Positions 1 through 6,296 of a DNA stretch of 9,018 bases are shown piece by piece; the stretch's first letter is position 1, and every line of letters starts with the position of its first letter. The DNA is from Verrucomicrobiota bacterium (GTDB lineage: Bacteria > Verrucomicrobiota > Verrucomicrobiia > Limisphaerales > JADLHS01). The position numbers were made by a program, and so were the translations under genes. A model generated the notes under the pieces. The model made no database searches and was not told where the DNA came from. It was given only the letters and a program-made list of their open reading frames with translations. The stretch covers positions 1 to 9,018 of the forward strand of contig JANYBF010000173.1 in assembly GCA_025360895.1 (NCBI GenBank), given 5' to 3'.

Positions 1-1
1 G

Positions 2-85
2 AGGGACGTACCCTTTTCCTACTTCACTATGACGCCTGAAGAGATAGAGGAGTTTCACGCAAACTACCTCGGAGCCGATAATTAG
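2..85 (+). CDS. Possible C-terminal fragment of an unidentified protein (5' end outside window)
   Basis: One frame is open from the left edge to a TAG at 83-85 and gives 27 residues ending MTPEEIEEFHANYLGADN. The acidic, helix-like composition resembles an ordinary protein C-terminus, and the other two forward frames stop earlier. It is too short to assign to a family. It lies between two motifs, the complements of AAAAGGGTACGTCCC (3-17) and AGGGGACGCAC (86-96), so it may belong to a small mobile or repeat element instead of a native gene. This is weakly supported and could be chance. Confidence 0.25.
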   Translation, partial: RDVPFSYFTMTPEEIEEFHANYLGADN

Positions 86-474
86 TGCGTCCCCTTGCTA
101 GTTTCGCATATTGGTACACGTGTACCAAAAAGGCCGACTATCACAACTAGTCCTAGGTTCCCTAGAACCAGGGCAAAAACAACGGAACGTATAACACAAC
201 GGATTGAAAATCGGATCAGCCTTCGAAAACCATTCATCGGCTTGCAAAGACCTCGACTGACAACGGTGTCGCTCGGCCATGCTCCATCACGATCTACTTC
301 ACGGTCCTTGTCAAGGATCGCTTCCGCCCGGCACAGTCCGAATTTGGATTTGGAATTCAGGAAAGCCGGAATCCGATCCGGCGACATTGGACTTTAGAAG
401 TTAGCCTTCGGCCCTTGGACCTTGGCCCAATATTCAGAGTTGACCGGAGAGGGGGTTATTTGATTTGGTGGCTA
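86..474. other. Intergenic stretch without a convincing gene
   Basis: No frame here has convincing codon structure or a recognisable family. Base composition is visibly more AT-rich than the coding DNA downstream. On the minus strand, an ATG at 237-235 opens a 51-codon frame ending at 82. Its product starts MNGFRRLIRF, has one strongly hydrophobic segment (about residues 15-37) and is then cut off. It could be the N-terminal membrane anchor of a truncated gene, but homology is not recognisable. The overlapping plus-strand frame (95-397) is rich in Arg, Ser and Thr, as expected for a spurious frame. The stretch also holds the perfect palindrome at 111-128. Confidence 0.5.
111..128. promoter_or_regulatory. 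Perfect 18-bp palindrome, operator-like
   Basis: TTGGTACACGTGTACCAA is identical to its own reverse complement across all 18 bases, and the flanking bases (A on both sides) end the symmetry. Uninterrupted dyads of this length are typical of binding sites for dimeric helix-turn-helix repressors, but no regulator gene is visible in the window. The site lies about 350 bp upstream of the TlpA-like start, which is far for a classical operator, so it may belong to a lost or minus-strand gene. Function is inferred from symmetry only. Confidence 0.35.
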
Positions 475-1041
475 ATGAAATTTATGAGCCAATTCAAACT
501 ATCTCGATTTGCGTTTGGTTTACTTCTCACCGGATCGCTTTTGGTTTCGGCTGCCGAATTTCCCGACAGTTGGACGTGGGACCGGGACCCGGACAACCGC
601 ACCCAACACGCCGCCTTGGAAGGCAAACCCATGCCGGCGCTCGGCGGCCTGAGCGAGTGGATCAATGGCGAAGTCAAAGCGGGTGACTTAAAAGGCAAGG
701 TCGTCGTCGTGGATTTCTATGCAACCTGGTGCGGCCCGTGCATGGCCGCCATCCCCCACAACAACGAAATGCTCAAAACTTAAAAAGACAAGGGCCTGCT
801 CATCGTTGGCGTCTGTACTTCGAATCGGGGACAGGAAAAAATGGCGGCCAACGCCAGGGAACAGGGCATTCAATATCCGATCGCGCGCGATGGGAAACAG
901 ACTTCGGCCAAGGCCTGGCAGGTGCATTATTATCCCACCTACGCGGTCGTGGATCGCAAAGGCATCGTCCGCGCCATCGGCTTGCAACCCGGGCATGTTG
1001 AAACTGTCGTCAAGCAGTTGCTGGCGGAACCCGCGTCCTGA
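475..1041 (+). pseudogene. Secreted TlpA/thioredoxin-like disulfide oxidoreductase, interrupted by an in-frame TAA
   Basis: This is a thioredoxin-fold protein of the TlpA/ResA/AhpC-TSA type, expected outside the cytoplasm and reducing or exchanging disulfides. From the ATG at 475 it has a signal peptide (hydrophobic segment about residues 12-27, SAA cleavage region). The core beta strand KGKVVVVDFYATWCGPC follows, with the redox cysteines at residues 86 and 89. After the stop the same frame continues with GLLIVGVCTS, the cis-proline motif YYPTY (Pro about residue 154) and a C-terminal helix, ending at the TGA 1039-1041. The single TAA at 781-783 replaces one codon between EMLKT and KDKGLL, where Tyr would fit (TAC or TAT to TAA). 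Removing it restores a normal length of about 188 residues. An in-frame TTG at 460 has a better-placed purine-rich site (446-455) and is an alternative start; an ATG at 484 is another. The 102-residue product would lack half the fold. A sequencing error or a very recent mutation is also possible. Confidence 0.8.
781..783 (+). other. Premature in-frame TAA inside the TlpA-like gene
   Basis: Homology-like coding continues in the same frame on both sides (EMLKT before, KDKGLLIVGV after), so this is a point nonsense change and not a frameshift. TAA is used as a normal stop elsewhere in the window (7868-7870), which argues against recoding. Confidence 0.8.
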
Positions 1042-1070
1042 GCGCAACTGCAATCCACAGCGGACGCTGA

Positions 1071-1086
1071 ACCGTCTAGTTTTGTT
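1071..1086. repeat. Left copy of 16-bp target-site duplication
   Basis: ACCGTCTAGTTTTGTT is repeated exactly at 2478-2493, directly outside the two ends of the insertion sequence. The identity extends one base into the element on each side because the element begins with T and ends with A (18 bp in total). Removing the element and one copy restores a continuous spacer of 86 bp between the TlpA-like gene and the isomerase gene. Confidence 0.9.
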
Positions 1087-1146
1087 TGTCGCGGGGCGAG
1101 CAAAGCAGGAGGAGTTGTGTATTTAGCAAAGCAGGAATCTTCTTGG
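1087..1146 (+). repeat. Left terminal inverted repeat of the IS, with two CAAAGCAGGA boxes
   Basis: Aligned with the complement of 2418-2477, it shares TGTCGCG, a CAAAGCAGGA box (1101-1110), a TTGT core, a second box (1127-1136, extended to CAAAGCAGGAAT) and a terminal CTTGG. The arms have equal total length with compensating single-base gaps between the boxes. Two boxes per end suggest two transposase-binding sites at each terminus. Confidence 0.85.
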
Positions 1147-1215
1147 CCGCACCACCCCTCTTTTCGTCGGGCATCGCTACGCTCGCCCCCCTCCAAGCGG
1201 GGTGGTGCGGCCAAG
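1142..1215. repeat. Long perfect stem (17 bp) with 40-nt loop at the left end of the IS
   Basis: CTTGGCCGCACCACCCC at 1142-1158 is exactly complementary to 1199-1215. The stem begins at the inner edge of the left inverted repeat and its right arm contains the GTG at 1202, the only obvious start codon for the transposase frame. In read-through RNA the stem would bury that start, a control known from other IS families. The GC-rich, palindromic nature also fits a small intergenic repeat that landed in the element. Confidence 0.75.
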
Positions 1216-2442
1216 TCCGGCGGCTACGCTGCACGTCTTTGAAAAGTATCAACAACTCATCCATCGTCACGCGCCCTCTTTCATCCGCCATGTGCTCGAG
1301 AGATTCCGGCAAAACAAACTCAGTGCCGTCCAGGCCGCCACGCAACTCGGCCTCACCCCCAGCCGCCTGTATGCGCTGGCCACCGCTTACAACACCGCCC
1401 GCGTCCGCAAGCAACAACCCCTCTGGACGCCCGGCGCTTCCGGCGGCGATCAGGCGGCCACCTGGCCCCAGCCCGTCCTCGCCCTGCTCAGAAAACGGCT
1501 GGCCTGCTCGCCCCCCGTGTTCGTACAGCTTCGCCGCTTCCGAAGCCCTCCACCTGCAACGCCTTCAAACTCGACCGTGCCCAAGTCCGCCGCTGGGCGC
1601 TCGATAACCAACTCGCCCATGCCGTACCGCCAAAAAAAGTTCTGGCCACCGTGCGCCGCTGGCAACGCGCGCAAATCGGTGAACTCTGGCAGCTCGACGC
1701 CTCGCCGCACCGTTGGTTTCCCCACTCCAAGCTTGCCTTCCCCAGGCTCAACATGCGCGATGATTGCAGCCGCCTGTTCACCGGTTCCAAGATTTATGAG
1801 CGCGAACTCCTCCTTGCTTACTTCGACTTCCTGCCCGCTGCTTTCCGGGCCCACGGCCACCCGCTCCAAATCTACGTGGATTACCACAGTATCTTTTTCA
1901 CCAATGAGCCGGACGCGCTGACCCAGTTGGGCTGGGCGCTCAAGTTCTATGACATCAGTTTCCGCTATGCTCCCACGCCCCAGGCCAAAGGCAAAGTCGA
2001 ACGCGAACATCAGTTCTGGCAGGGCCGCCTGCCCGCCTATTTCGCCAGCGAAAAGATCGCCGAAATTCAAGTCGCCAATCCCCATATCCATGACCTGCGG
2101 GCGCACCGTAAAGAACATGAAGTCCATCGCGAACTGGGCCAGACTCCGCAACGGGCTTGGGATCAGGCCCGAAAGGAAAAATGCTCCGTCCTGCGGTCCG
2201 CGCCCCAATGCCCGTGGTGGGATTATGTGTGGAGCGTCCGAACCGGCATCAAAGTCGGCAGCGCTGGCCGCGTGCCCATCGGCACGCAACGCCTGCGGAT
2301 CGAAAAACCTCCCGCAACCAAAGTGGTGCTCTGCCTGCATCCCTCAGGCTATCACTCCGTGCTCGCCGCCGCACCCGATCCCAACCAAAAACCCGTGCTC
2401 CTCTTTACCAATCGTCCCCAAGCAACATTCCTGCTTTGTTAA
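1202..2442 (+). pseudogene. IS1202-type DDE transposase, two frameshifts
   Basis: The coding signal runs through three frames. The N-terminus (about 1202-1514) holds a helix-turn-helix (SAVQAATQLGLTPSRLYALA). A short central part (about 1515-1562) reads CSYSFAASEALHLQR. The remainder (about 1564-2442) starts FKLDRAQVRRWALDNQL and carries the integrase core. Putative catalytic residues are Asp (codon 1696, QLDASPH), Asp (codon 1879, YVDYHS) and Glu (codon 1999, AKGKVERE), with 60 and 39 residues between them. The first shift fits one extra C in the run of six at 1511-1516. The second falls at about 1551-1566 and needs one base skipped or two restored. The start is uncertain: the GTG at 1202 is the only candidate in the open frame, which extends back to 1127 without an ATG. 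The stop (TAA 2440-2442) lies inside the right inverted repeat. The joined product would be about 412 residues, near the family's usual size. All catalytic residues remain, so decay is recent or the shifts are sequencing errors. Confidence 0.85.
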
Positions 2443-2477
2443 CTACAAAATATTCCTGCTTTGAAAACTACGCGACA
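2418..2477 (-). repeat. Right terminal inverted repeat of the IS, with two TCCTGCTTTG boxes
   Basis: This is the reverse complement partner of 1087-1146. The boxes lie at 2429-2438 and 2454-2463 and the outer end is CGCGACA (2471-2477). The transposase stop codon lies between the two boxes, so the last codons of the gene are also part of the terminus. Confidence 0.85.
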
Positions 2478-2493
2478 ACCGTCTAGTTTTGTT
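2478..2493. repeat. Right copy of 16-bp target-site duplication
   Basis: Exact copy of 1071-1086. It abuts the TTGACA hexamer at 2494-2499. Confidence 0.9.
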
Positions 2494-2524
2494 TTGACAC
2501 GTTGCTGGTTTGACGGATCATAAA
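2494..2524 (+). promoter_or_regulatory. Putative sigma-70-like promoter for the isomerase gene
   Basis: A consensus -35 TTGACA (2494-2499) is followed after 19 bases by CATAAA (2519-2524), a 4-of-6 match to the -10 consensus, ending 10 bases before the ATG at 2535. The spacer is longer than ideal and the leader would be very short, so support is moderate. The hexamer starts at the first base after the target duplication, so the insertion left it intact but replaced everything upstream with IS DNA. Confidence 0.4.
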
Positions 2525-2534
2525 TCCTTAACCA

Positions 2535-3419
2535 ATGAACTTAAATATGGCTTCCACACTCAAAACACTCGCTCACTCACTCGCGGTCACCGCAACCTTG
2601 CTGGCCGCATCTGCGGTCGCCGGCACGCCGATTCCAGACGATTGCAAAATCGCTGGCTTCGCCCTCGGTTGCCAGGCTTACACGTTCAACCGCTTTTCCG
2701 CTTTCGAGGCGATTGAGAAAACCGCGCAGGCGGGCGGCAAAGTCATCGAATTTTATCCCGGCCAGAAACTCAGCCTCGCGCAGCCGGATCTGAAAGTACA
2801 CCACGATGCGTCGGCGGAAACCATTGCTGCTGTCAAGGCCCAACTTGCCAAGTACGGCATTCGCGCGGTCAATTACGGGGTCGTGGGCGGTAAAGACGAA
2901 GCCGAATGGCGCCAGATTTTTGAGTTCGCCAAGAAAATGGACCTTTACGCGATCACCACCGAGGACGTGCCTCATCTCGACATCATCGAAAAACTGGTTA
3001 AGGAGTTCGACATTTGCGTCGCCTATCACGAACACTCCCGCCAGCCGAACAACCCCAAATATCAGGTGTGGGATCCGAAATATGTCGCTGCGCTCGTCAA
3101 GGGCCGGGACCACCGCATCGGCGCGTGCGCGGATACAGGTCATTGGGCCACCTCCGGGCTCAAACCGGTTGATTGCATCAAAATTTTGAAAGGGCGCATC
3201 ATTAGCGTGCATCTCAAGGATCGGCCGGTGATTGGCAAGCAGATGCCGGATGTCGTTTATGGCACGGGCGTGTCAGACATCAAGGATATCCTCAAAGAAC
3301 TGAAGCGGCAGAAATTCCAAGGCAACATCTCGATCGAGTACGAAGCCAATTGGGACAACTCTGTGCCGGACGTGGCGCAGTGCATCGGCTTTGTTCGCGG
3401 CTGGGGCGTGTGCCAGTAG
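2535..3419 (+). CDS. Exported sugar isomerase/epimerase-like TIM barrel (AP_endonuc_2 / xylose isomerase-like)
   Basis: The 294-residue product belongs to the xylose-isomerase-like TIM-barrel superfamily (sugar phosphate isomerases/epimerases, keto-sugar enzymes). After the ATG at 2535 (alternative 2547) it has a signal peptide with a hydrophobic segment about residues 16-29 (AVAG cleavage region), so it should act in the periplasm. Conserved sites in barrel order are KVIEFYPGQ (Glu72), AYHEHSRQ (His165, Glu166, His167), CADTGHW (Asp200, His203), ISVHLKD (His226) and SIEYEANW (Glu268). The Asp/His/Glu set matches the usual divalent-metal site. Relatives with signal peptides are common in PVC bacteria and Bacteroidetes beside glycan-degradation genes, and some relatives act on 3-keto-glycosides. 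Classical cytoplasmic isomerases lack such a leader. The exact reaction cannot be told from sequence. It is the first gene of the downstream cluster and has no clear Shine-Dalgarno sequence. Confidence 0.88.
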   Translation: MNLNMASTLKTLAHSLAVTATLLAASAVAGTPIPDDCKIAGFALGCQAYTFNRFSAFEAIEKTAQAGGKVIEFYPGQKLSLAQPDLKVHHDASAETIAAVKAQLAKYGIRAVNYGVVGGKDEAEWRQIFEFAKKMDLYAITTEDVPHLDIIEKLVKEFDICVAYHEHSRQPNNPKYQVWDPKYVAALVKGRDHRIGACADTGHWATSGLKPVDCIKILKGRIISVHLKDRPVIGKQMPDVVYGTGVSDIKDILKELKRQKFQGNISIEYEANWDNSVPDVAQCIGFVRGWGVCQ

Positions 3420-3441
3420 TTTCTGAGGATAGAGATTATCA

Positions 3442-3479
3442 TTGTCCGACCAAGTGGTGGCAAGTTGGTGGTCGGGCGA
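3442..3479 (+). other. Hairpin downstream of the isomerase gene
   Basis: Positions 3442-3452 can pair with 3469-3479 as an 11-bp RNA stem (core CCGACCA/TGGTCGG, two G-U pairs) around a 16-nt loop, starting 22 bases after the stop codon. There is no U tract after it, so it is not a standard intrinsic terminator. It may limit read-through or stabilise the upstream transcript. Confidence 0.35.
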
Positions 3480-3581
3480 AGGCGGCGGCTTCGTAACCAA
3501 CGGTCTGGCGACGTGGCGTTGGCTGGACGATATCGAGAGCTGGTCAATGGCACGTCGCAGAATTGACCGCCGGAGATTCGC

Positions 3582-6296
3582 ATGGAAGTCGAAACCCACC
3601 CGTTCAACATCAAGCCGCTCACGTCGCCGCCAGGTTTTGAGCTGCGCCAACCACCGGGCGCTTTTGCAAATTCCGATTACGAAACCAAAGTGGTATGGAG
3701 CTGCCGCACCTCAAGGCGCTATCACGTTTTTGCCGCCGTCCGCTGCCTGACTGTCACGGTGATGCAAATCGCGCTCACGGCGGCCGAAAACAACCTCCCG
3801 CCGCTGCGTCCGCCGGCCGTGCCGCTGGTGGCGTGCGACCCGTATTTCAGCATCTGGTCACCAGCGGACAAACTGACCGACGCGGACACGGAGCATTGGA
3901 CGAGCAGCCCGCATCGCCTGACAAGTCTGGTGCGGATTGATGGCAAAACGTTTCGCTTGATGGGCAAAGAACCGGCCGACGTGCCGGCGTTGCTGCAGAC
4001 GAATCTCGAAGTGCTGCCCACCCGGACGGTTTATGCGTTCGAAGGCGAAGGGATGCGAGTGAAAATGACTTTCATGACGCCCGCCCTGCCCGAGGATCTG
4101 ATGGTCTATTCGCGCCCGTTGACTTATCTGACTTGGGAACTGGAAAACCTGCGGCGGGACGCGCGCAAGGTCGAAGTTCTTTTTGGGGCTGATGCCGAAA
4201 TCGCGGTCAACGATCCAACGCAACAGGTCGTTGGTTCGAGCGAGAATGGGCCCGATCTCACCGTGCTAAAGATTGGCTCGACCGACCAGCCGGTGCTCGC
4301 AAAACGCGGCGACATGCTGCGCATTGACTGGGGCTATTTCTATCTGGCCGCGCCGCAGTCCCAAGCGCCAGCGGCTGCCATCCTTCCGGCCAAATCTTTT
4401 TGGCGCGACGGTTTTGTCAACGCCGCCGGGAGCAGCAGTGCGGCCAAGGTCACCGCCCCGCCCGCGCCGGCCGGAGACTTGGTTGCTGCGATGGAGTTGG
4501 ATTGCGGGAAGGTTGGCGGACTGGTGGTTTCCCGCTGGCTGATGCTCGCCTACGACGACGAGTATTCGATCCAGTATTTTAAGCAGAACCTGCGACCGTA
4601 TTGGCGGCGCAATGGGGACAACGCCGGAGCGTTGCTGAAAAAAGCGGCAGCGGATTACGACGCGCTGGTCAAACGTTGTGCGGCCTTCGATACAGCCTTG
4701 ATGGCCGACCTGGCACATGCCGGCGGTCAGAAGTATGCCGAACTTTGCGCCCTCGCTTACCGCCAGTGTTATGCCGGCAACAAGCTTGTCGCCGATGCCA
4801 ACGGCCAGCCGCTCATCTTCTCGAAAGAGAATTCCAGCAGCGGGATGATCTGCACCGTGGACCTGATCTATCTCCTGTCCCCACAGTTGCTGCTGAGTCC
4901 CTCGCTGGCGAAGGCGATGTTGGTGCCAATTCTCGACTATGCCAGCTCGACCCGTTGGCCGTGGCCATACGCACCGCACGATCTGGGCTTGTACCCGGTT
5001 GCGAGCCGTCCAATCTTTGGCGGTGGCGAAGTAAATGGACAACCCATGCCGGTTGAGGAAACCGGCAATATGCTGATCATGCTCGCGGCACTGGCTCAGA
5101 TCGAAGGGCATACTGGCTTTTGTGAAAAGTATTGGCCCTTGCTCGAAAAGTGGGCGGATTACCTCCAGACGAACGGCTTCGATCCGGCAGAGCAATTATG
5201 CGCGGACGACTTTTCTGGTACGCTCGCACACAATGCCAACCTGTCGGTCAAAACCATCTGCGCCCTGGGTGCTTTTGCCCGGTTGTGCGATTTGCGCGGC
5301 GACCAGGTCAAAGCTCGCGAATGGTTGGAACGGGCGAAGGGATACGCGGCACAATGGGTGAAGGCGGCCGCCGATGGCGATCATTACCGGCTGGCCTTCG
5401 ACCAGCCTGGTACCTGGAGTCAAAAGTATAATCTGGTTTGGGATCGGATCCTTGGCTTGGACCTTTTCCCCGATTCGGTGCGGGAGCAGGAAATGAAATT
5501 TTACCGGACGAAGCAGAACGCTTTCGGCCTGCCGCTCGATCACCGCGAAACCTACACCATCAACGCCTGGACTCTTTGGACGGCGACGCTCACCCAAAAC
5601 CGCGACGATTTTGCCGCCCTCTTTGATCCCATCTGGCGTTTCATCAATGAGACGAAGCAACGCGTGCCAATTTCAGACTGGGTCTGGACCCAGCAGCCAA
5701 TCCCGCGTGGATTTCAGGCCCGGCCGGTGGTGGGCGCGTTTTTTCTGCAAATGCTCTACGACCGGGACACCTGGAAAAAATGGGCGAGTTACGACACAAA
5801 TCAGCCGGCGAACTGGGCGACCTTCCTCAAGCCGCCGAAGCTCGTGGTCGTGGTGCCCACGGCCGAAAACGAGCCGATGCAGTGGCGCTACACGATGCAA
5901 GCGCCGCCCGCGAGTTGGCCCCAGCCGGCGTTTGATGACAGACCTTGGAAAGCGGGCCCGGCTGGTTTCGGGATCAAAGGGGCAACGGCAGCGACGGTGC
6001 GAACCGAGTGGAACACGGCCGATATCTGGCTGCGCCGCGAAGTCACCTTGCCGGAAGGCAACTGGACGGAACTCTCCTTCCGCTTGTATCGCAGCGTGGG
6101 CGTGCAGATTTATCTCAATGGTGTGCTGGCGGCTACTTTTCCCGGAGACGTTGCGGATTACCAACAGGTAAGAGTCAAAGGCCAAGCCCGGCTCAGGATC
6201 AGCCCGGGCCGAAATGTTATCGCAGTCCACGCTGCCCGTGCCGCCAATGTTCAGTTTATTGATGTTGGAATTGTGGATGTCCGGCCGGATGAATAG
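3582..6296 (+). CDS. Glutaminase-A-type multidomain protein (DUF4964-DUF5127-DUF4965-DUF1793) with C-terminal beta-sandwich
   Basis: The frame gives 904 residues. Homology-like sequence starts near residue 72 with the DUF4964 signature PAVPLVACDPYFSIWSP and EHWTSS. A DUF5127-like beta region runs to about 350. Then come the DUF4965 signature (MICTVDLIYLLSP at 422, APHDLGLYPVA with His466/Asp467) and the DUF1793-type alpha-barrel motifs: MPVEETGNM (Glu492/493), DDFSGTLAHNANLS (542 on), YNLVWDRILGLDLFP, GLPLDHRETYTINAW (Asp653) and ISDWVWT (Asp699). Residues about 765-900 form an extra domain (FDDRPWKAGPAGFG, DIWLRREVTLP, VQIYLNGV) like the jelly-roll of beta-galactosidases. Fungal GtaA gives the family its glutaminase name; bacterial members sit in glycan-use loci and their substrates are mostly unknown. 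The start is unsettled. The ATG at 3582 has GGAG six bases upstream, but its first 60 residues look non-homologous. The ATG at 3762 lies just before the conserved part, and a hydrophobic leader spans residues 49-67. Confidence 0.9.
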   Translation: MEVETHPFNIKPLTSPPGFELRQPPGAFANSDYETKVVWSCRTSRRYHVFAAVRCLTVTVMQIALTAAENNLPPLRPPAVPLVACDPYFSIWSPADKLTDADTEHWTSSPHRLTSLVRIDGKTFRLMGKEPADVPALLQTNLEVLPTRTVYAFEGEGMRVKMTFMTPALPEDLMVYSRPLTYLTWELENLRRDARKVEVLFGADAEIAVNDPTQQVVGSSENGPDLTVLKIGSTDQPVLAKRGDMLRIDWGYFYLAAPQSQAPAAAILPAKSFWRDGFVNAAGSSSAAKVTAPPAPAGDLVAAMELDCGKVGGLVVSRWLMLAYDDEYSIQYFKQNLRPYWRRNGDNAGALLKKAAADYDALVKRCAAFDTALMADLAHAGGQKYAELCALAYRQCYAGNKLVADANGQPLIFSKENSSSGMICTVDLIYLLSPQLLLSPSLAKAMLVPILDYASSTRWPWPYAPHDLGLYPVASRPIFGGGEVNGQPMPVEETGNMLIMLAALAQIEGHTGFCEKYWPLLEKWADYLQTNGFDPAEQLCADDFSGTLAHNANLSVKTICALGAFARLCDLRGDQVKAREWLERAKGYAAQWVKAAADGDHYRLAFDQPGTWSQKYNLVWDRILGLDLFPDSVREQEMKFYRTKQNAFGLPLDHRETYTINAWTLWTATLTQNRDDFAALFDPIWRFINETKQRVPISDWVWTQQPIPRGFQARPVVGAFFLQMLYDRDTWKKWASYDTNQPANWATFLKPPKLVVVVPTAENEPMQWRYTMQAPPASWPQPAFDDRPWKAGPAGFGIKGATAATVRTEWNTADIWLRREVTLPEGNWTELSFRLYRSVGVQIYLNGVLAATFPGDVADYQQVRVKGQARLRISPGRNVIAVHAARAANVQFIDVGIVDVRPDE

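Larger units (their letters stand above)
1087..2477 (+). mobile_element. Complete insertion sequence of IS1202 (ISNCY) type, 1391 bp
   Basis: The element is bounded by TGTCGCG at 1087-1093 and its complement CGCGACA at 2471-2477, and is flanked by a perfect 16-bp direct repeat. Both ends form imperfect inverted repeats of about 60 bp. It contains one transposase frame on the + strand whose signatures (QLDASPH, YVDYHS, PQAKGKVERE) fit the DDE integrase of the IS1202 group. From family knowledge, IS1202-type elements make unusually long target duplications, and some subgroups are described with about 15-18 bp, so 16 bp agrees. The transposase is frameshifted, so this copy is probably immobile unless complemented in trans. 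It is inserted 45 bp after the TlpA-like stop and 57 bp before the isomerase start. Confidence 0.85.

Noticed and set aside
82..387. Minus-strand 101-codon frame with one hydrophobic segment
   Set aside because: The first half shows no protein-like character. Only the last 51 codons could be real, and they are cut off, so it is mentioned in the intergenic entry and not called as a gene.
781..783. Stop-codon recoding or an alternative genetic code
   Set aside because: TAA ends the gene at 7870 and no recoding signal is visible; a point mutation or error is simpler.
1511..1566. Programmed ribosomal frameshifting of the transposase
   Set aside because: Two separate shifts in the same direction would be needed, and the second lacks a slippery sequence.
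1450..2340. 296-codon minus-strand frame inside the IS
   Set aside because: It overlaps the DDE core motifs on the plus strand and is a mirror frame with no family resemblance.
4266..5195. 309-codon minus-strand frame
   Set aside because: It lies antisense to well-conserved DUF5127/DUF4965 motifs; the plus frame explains the sequence.
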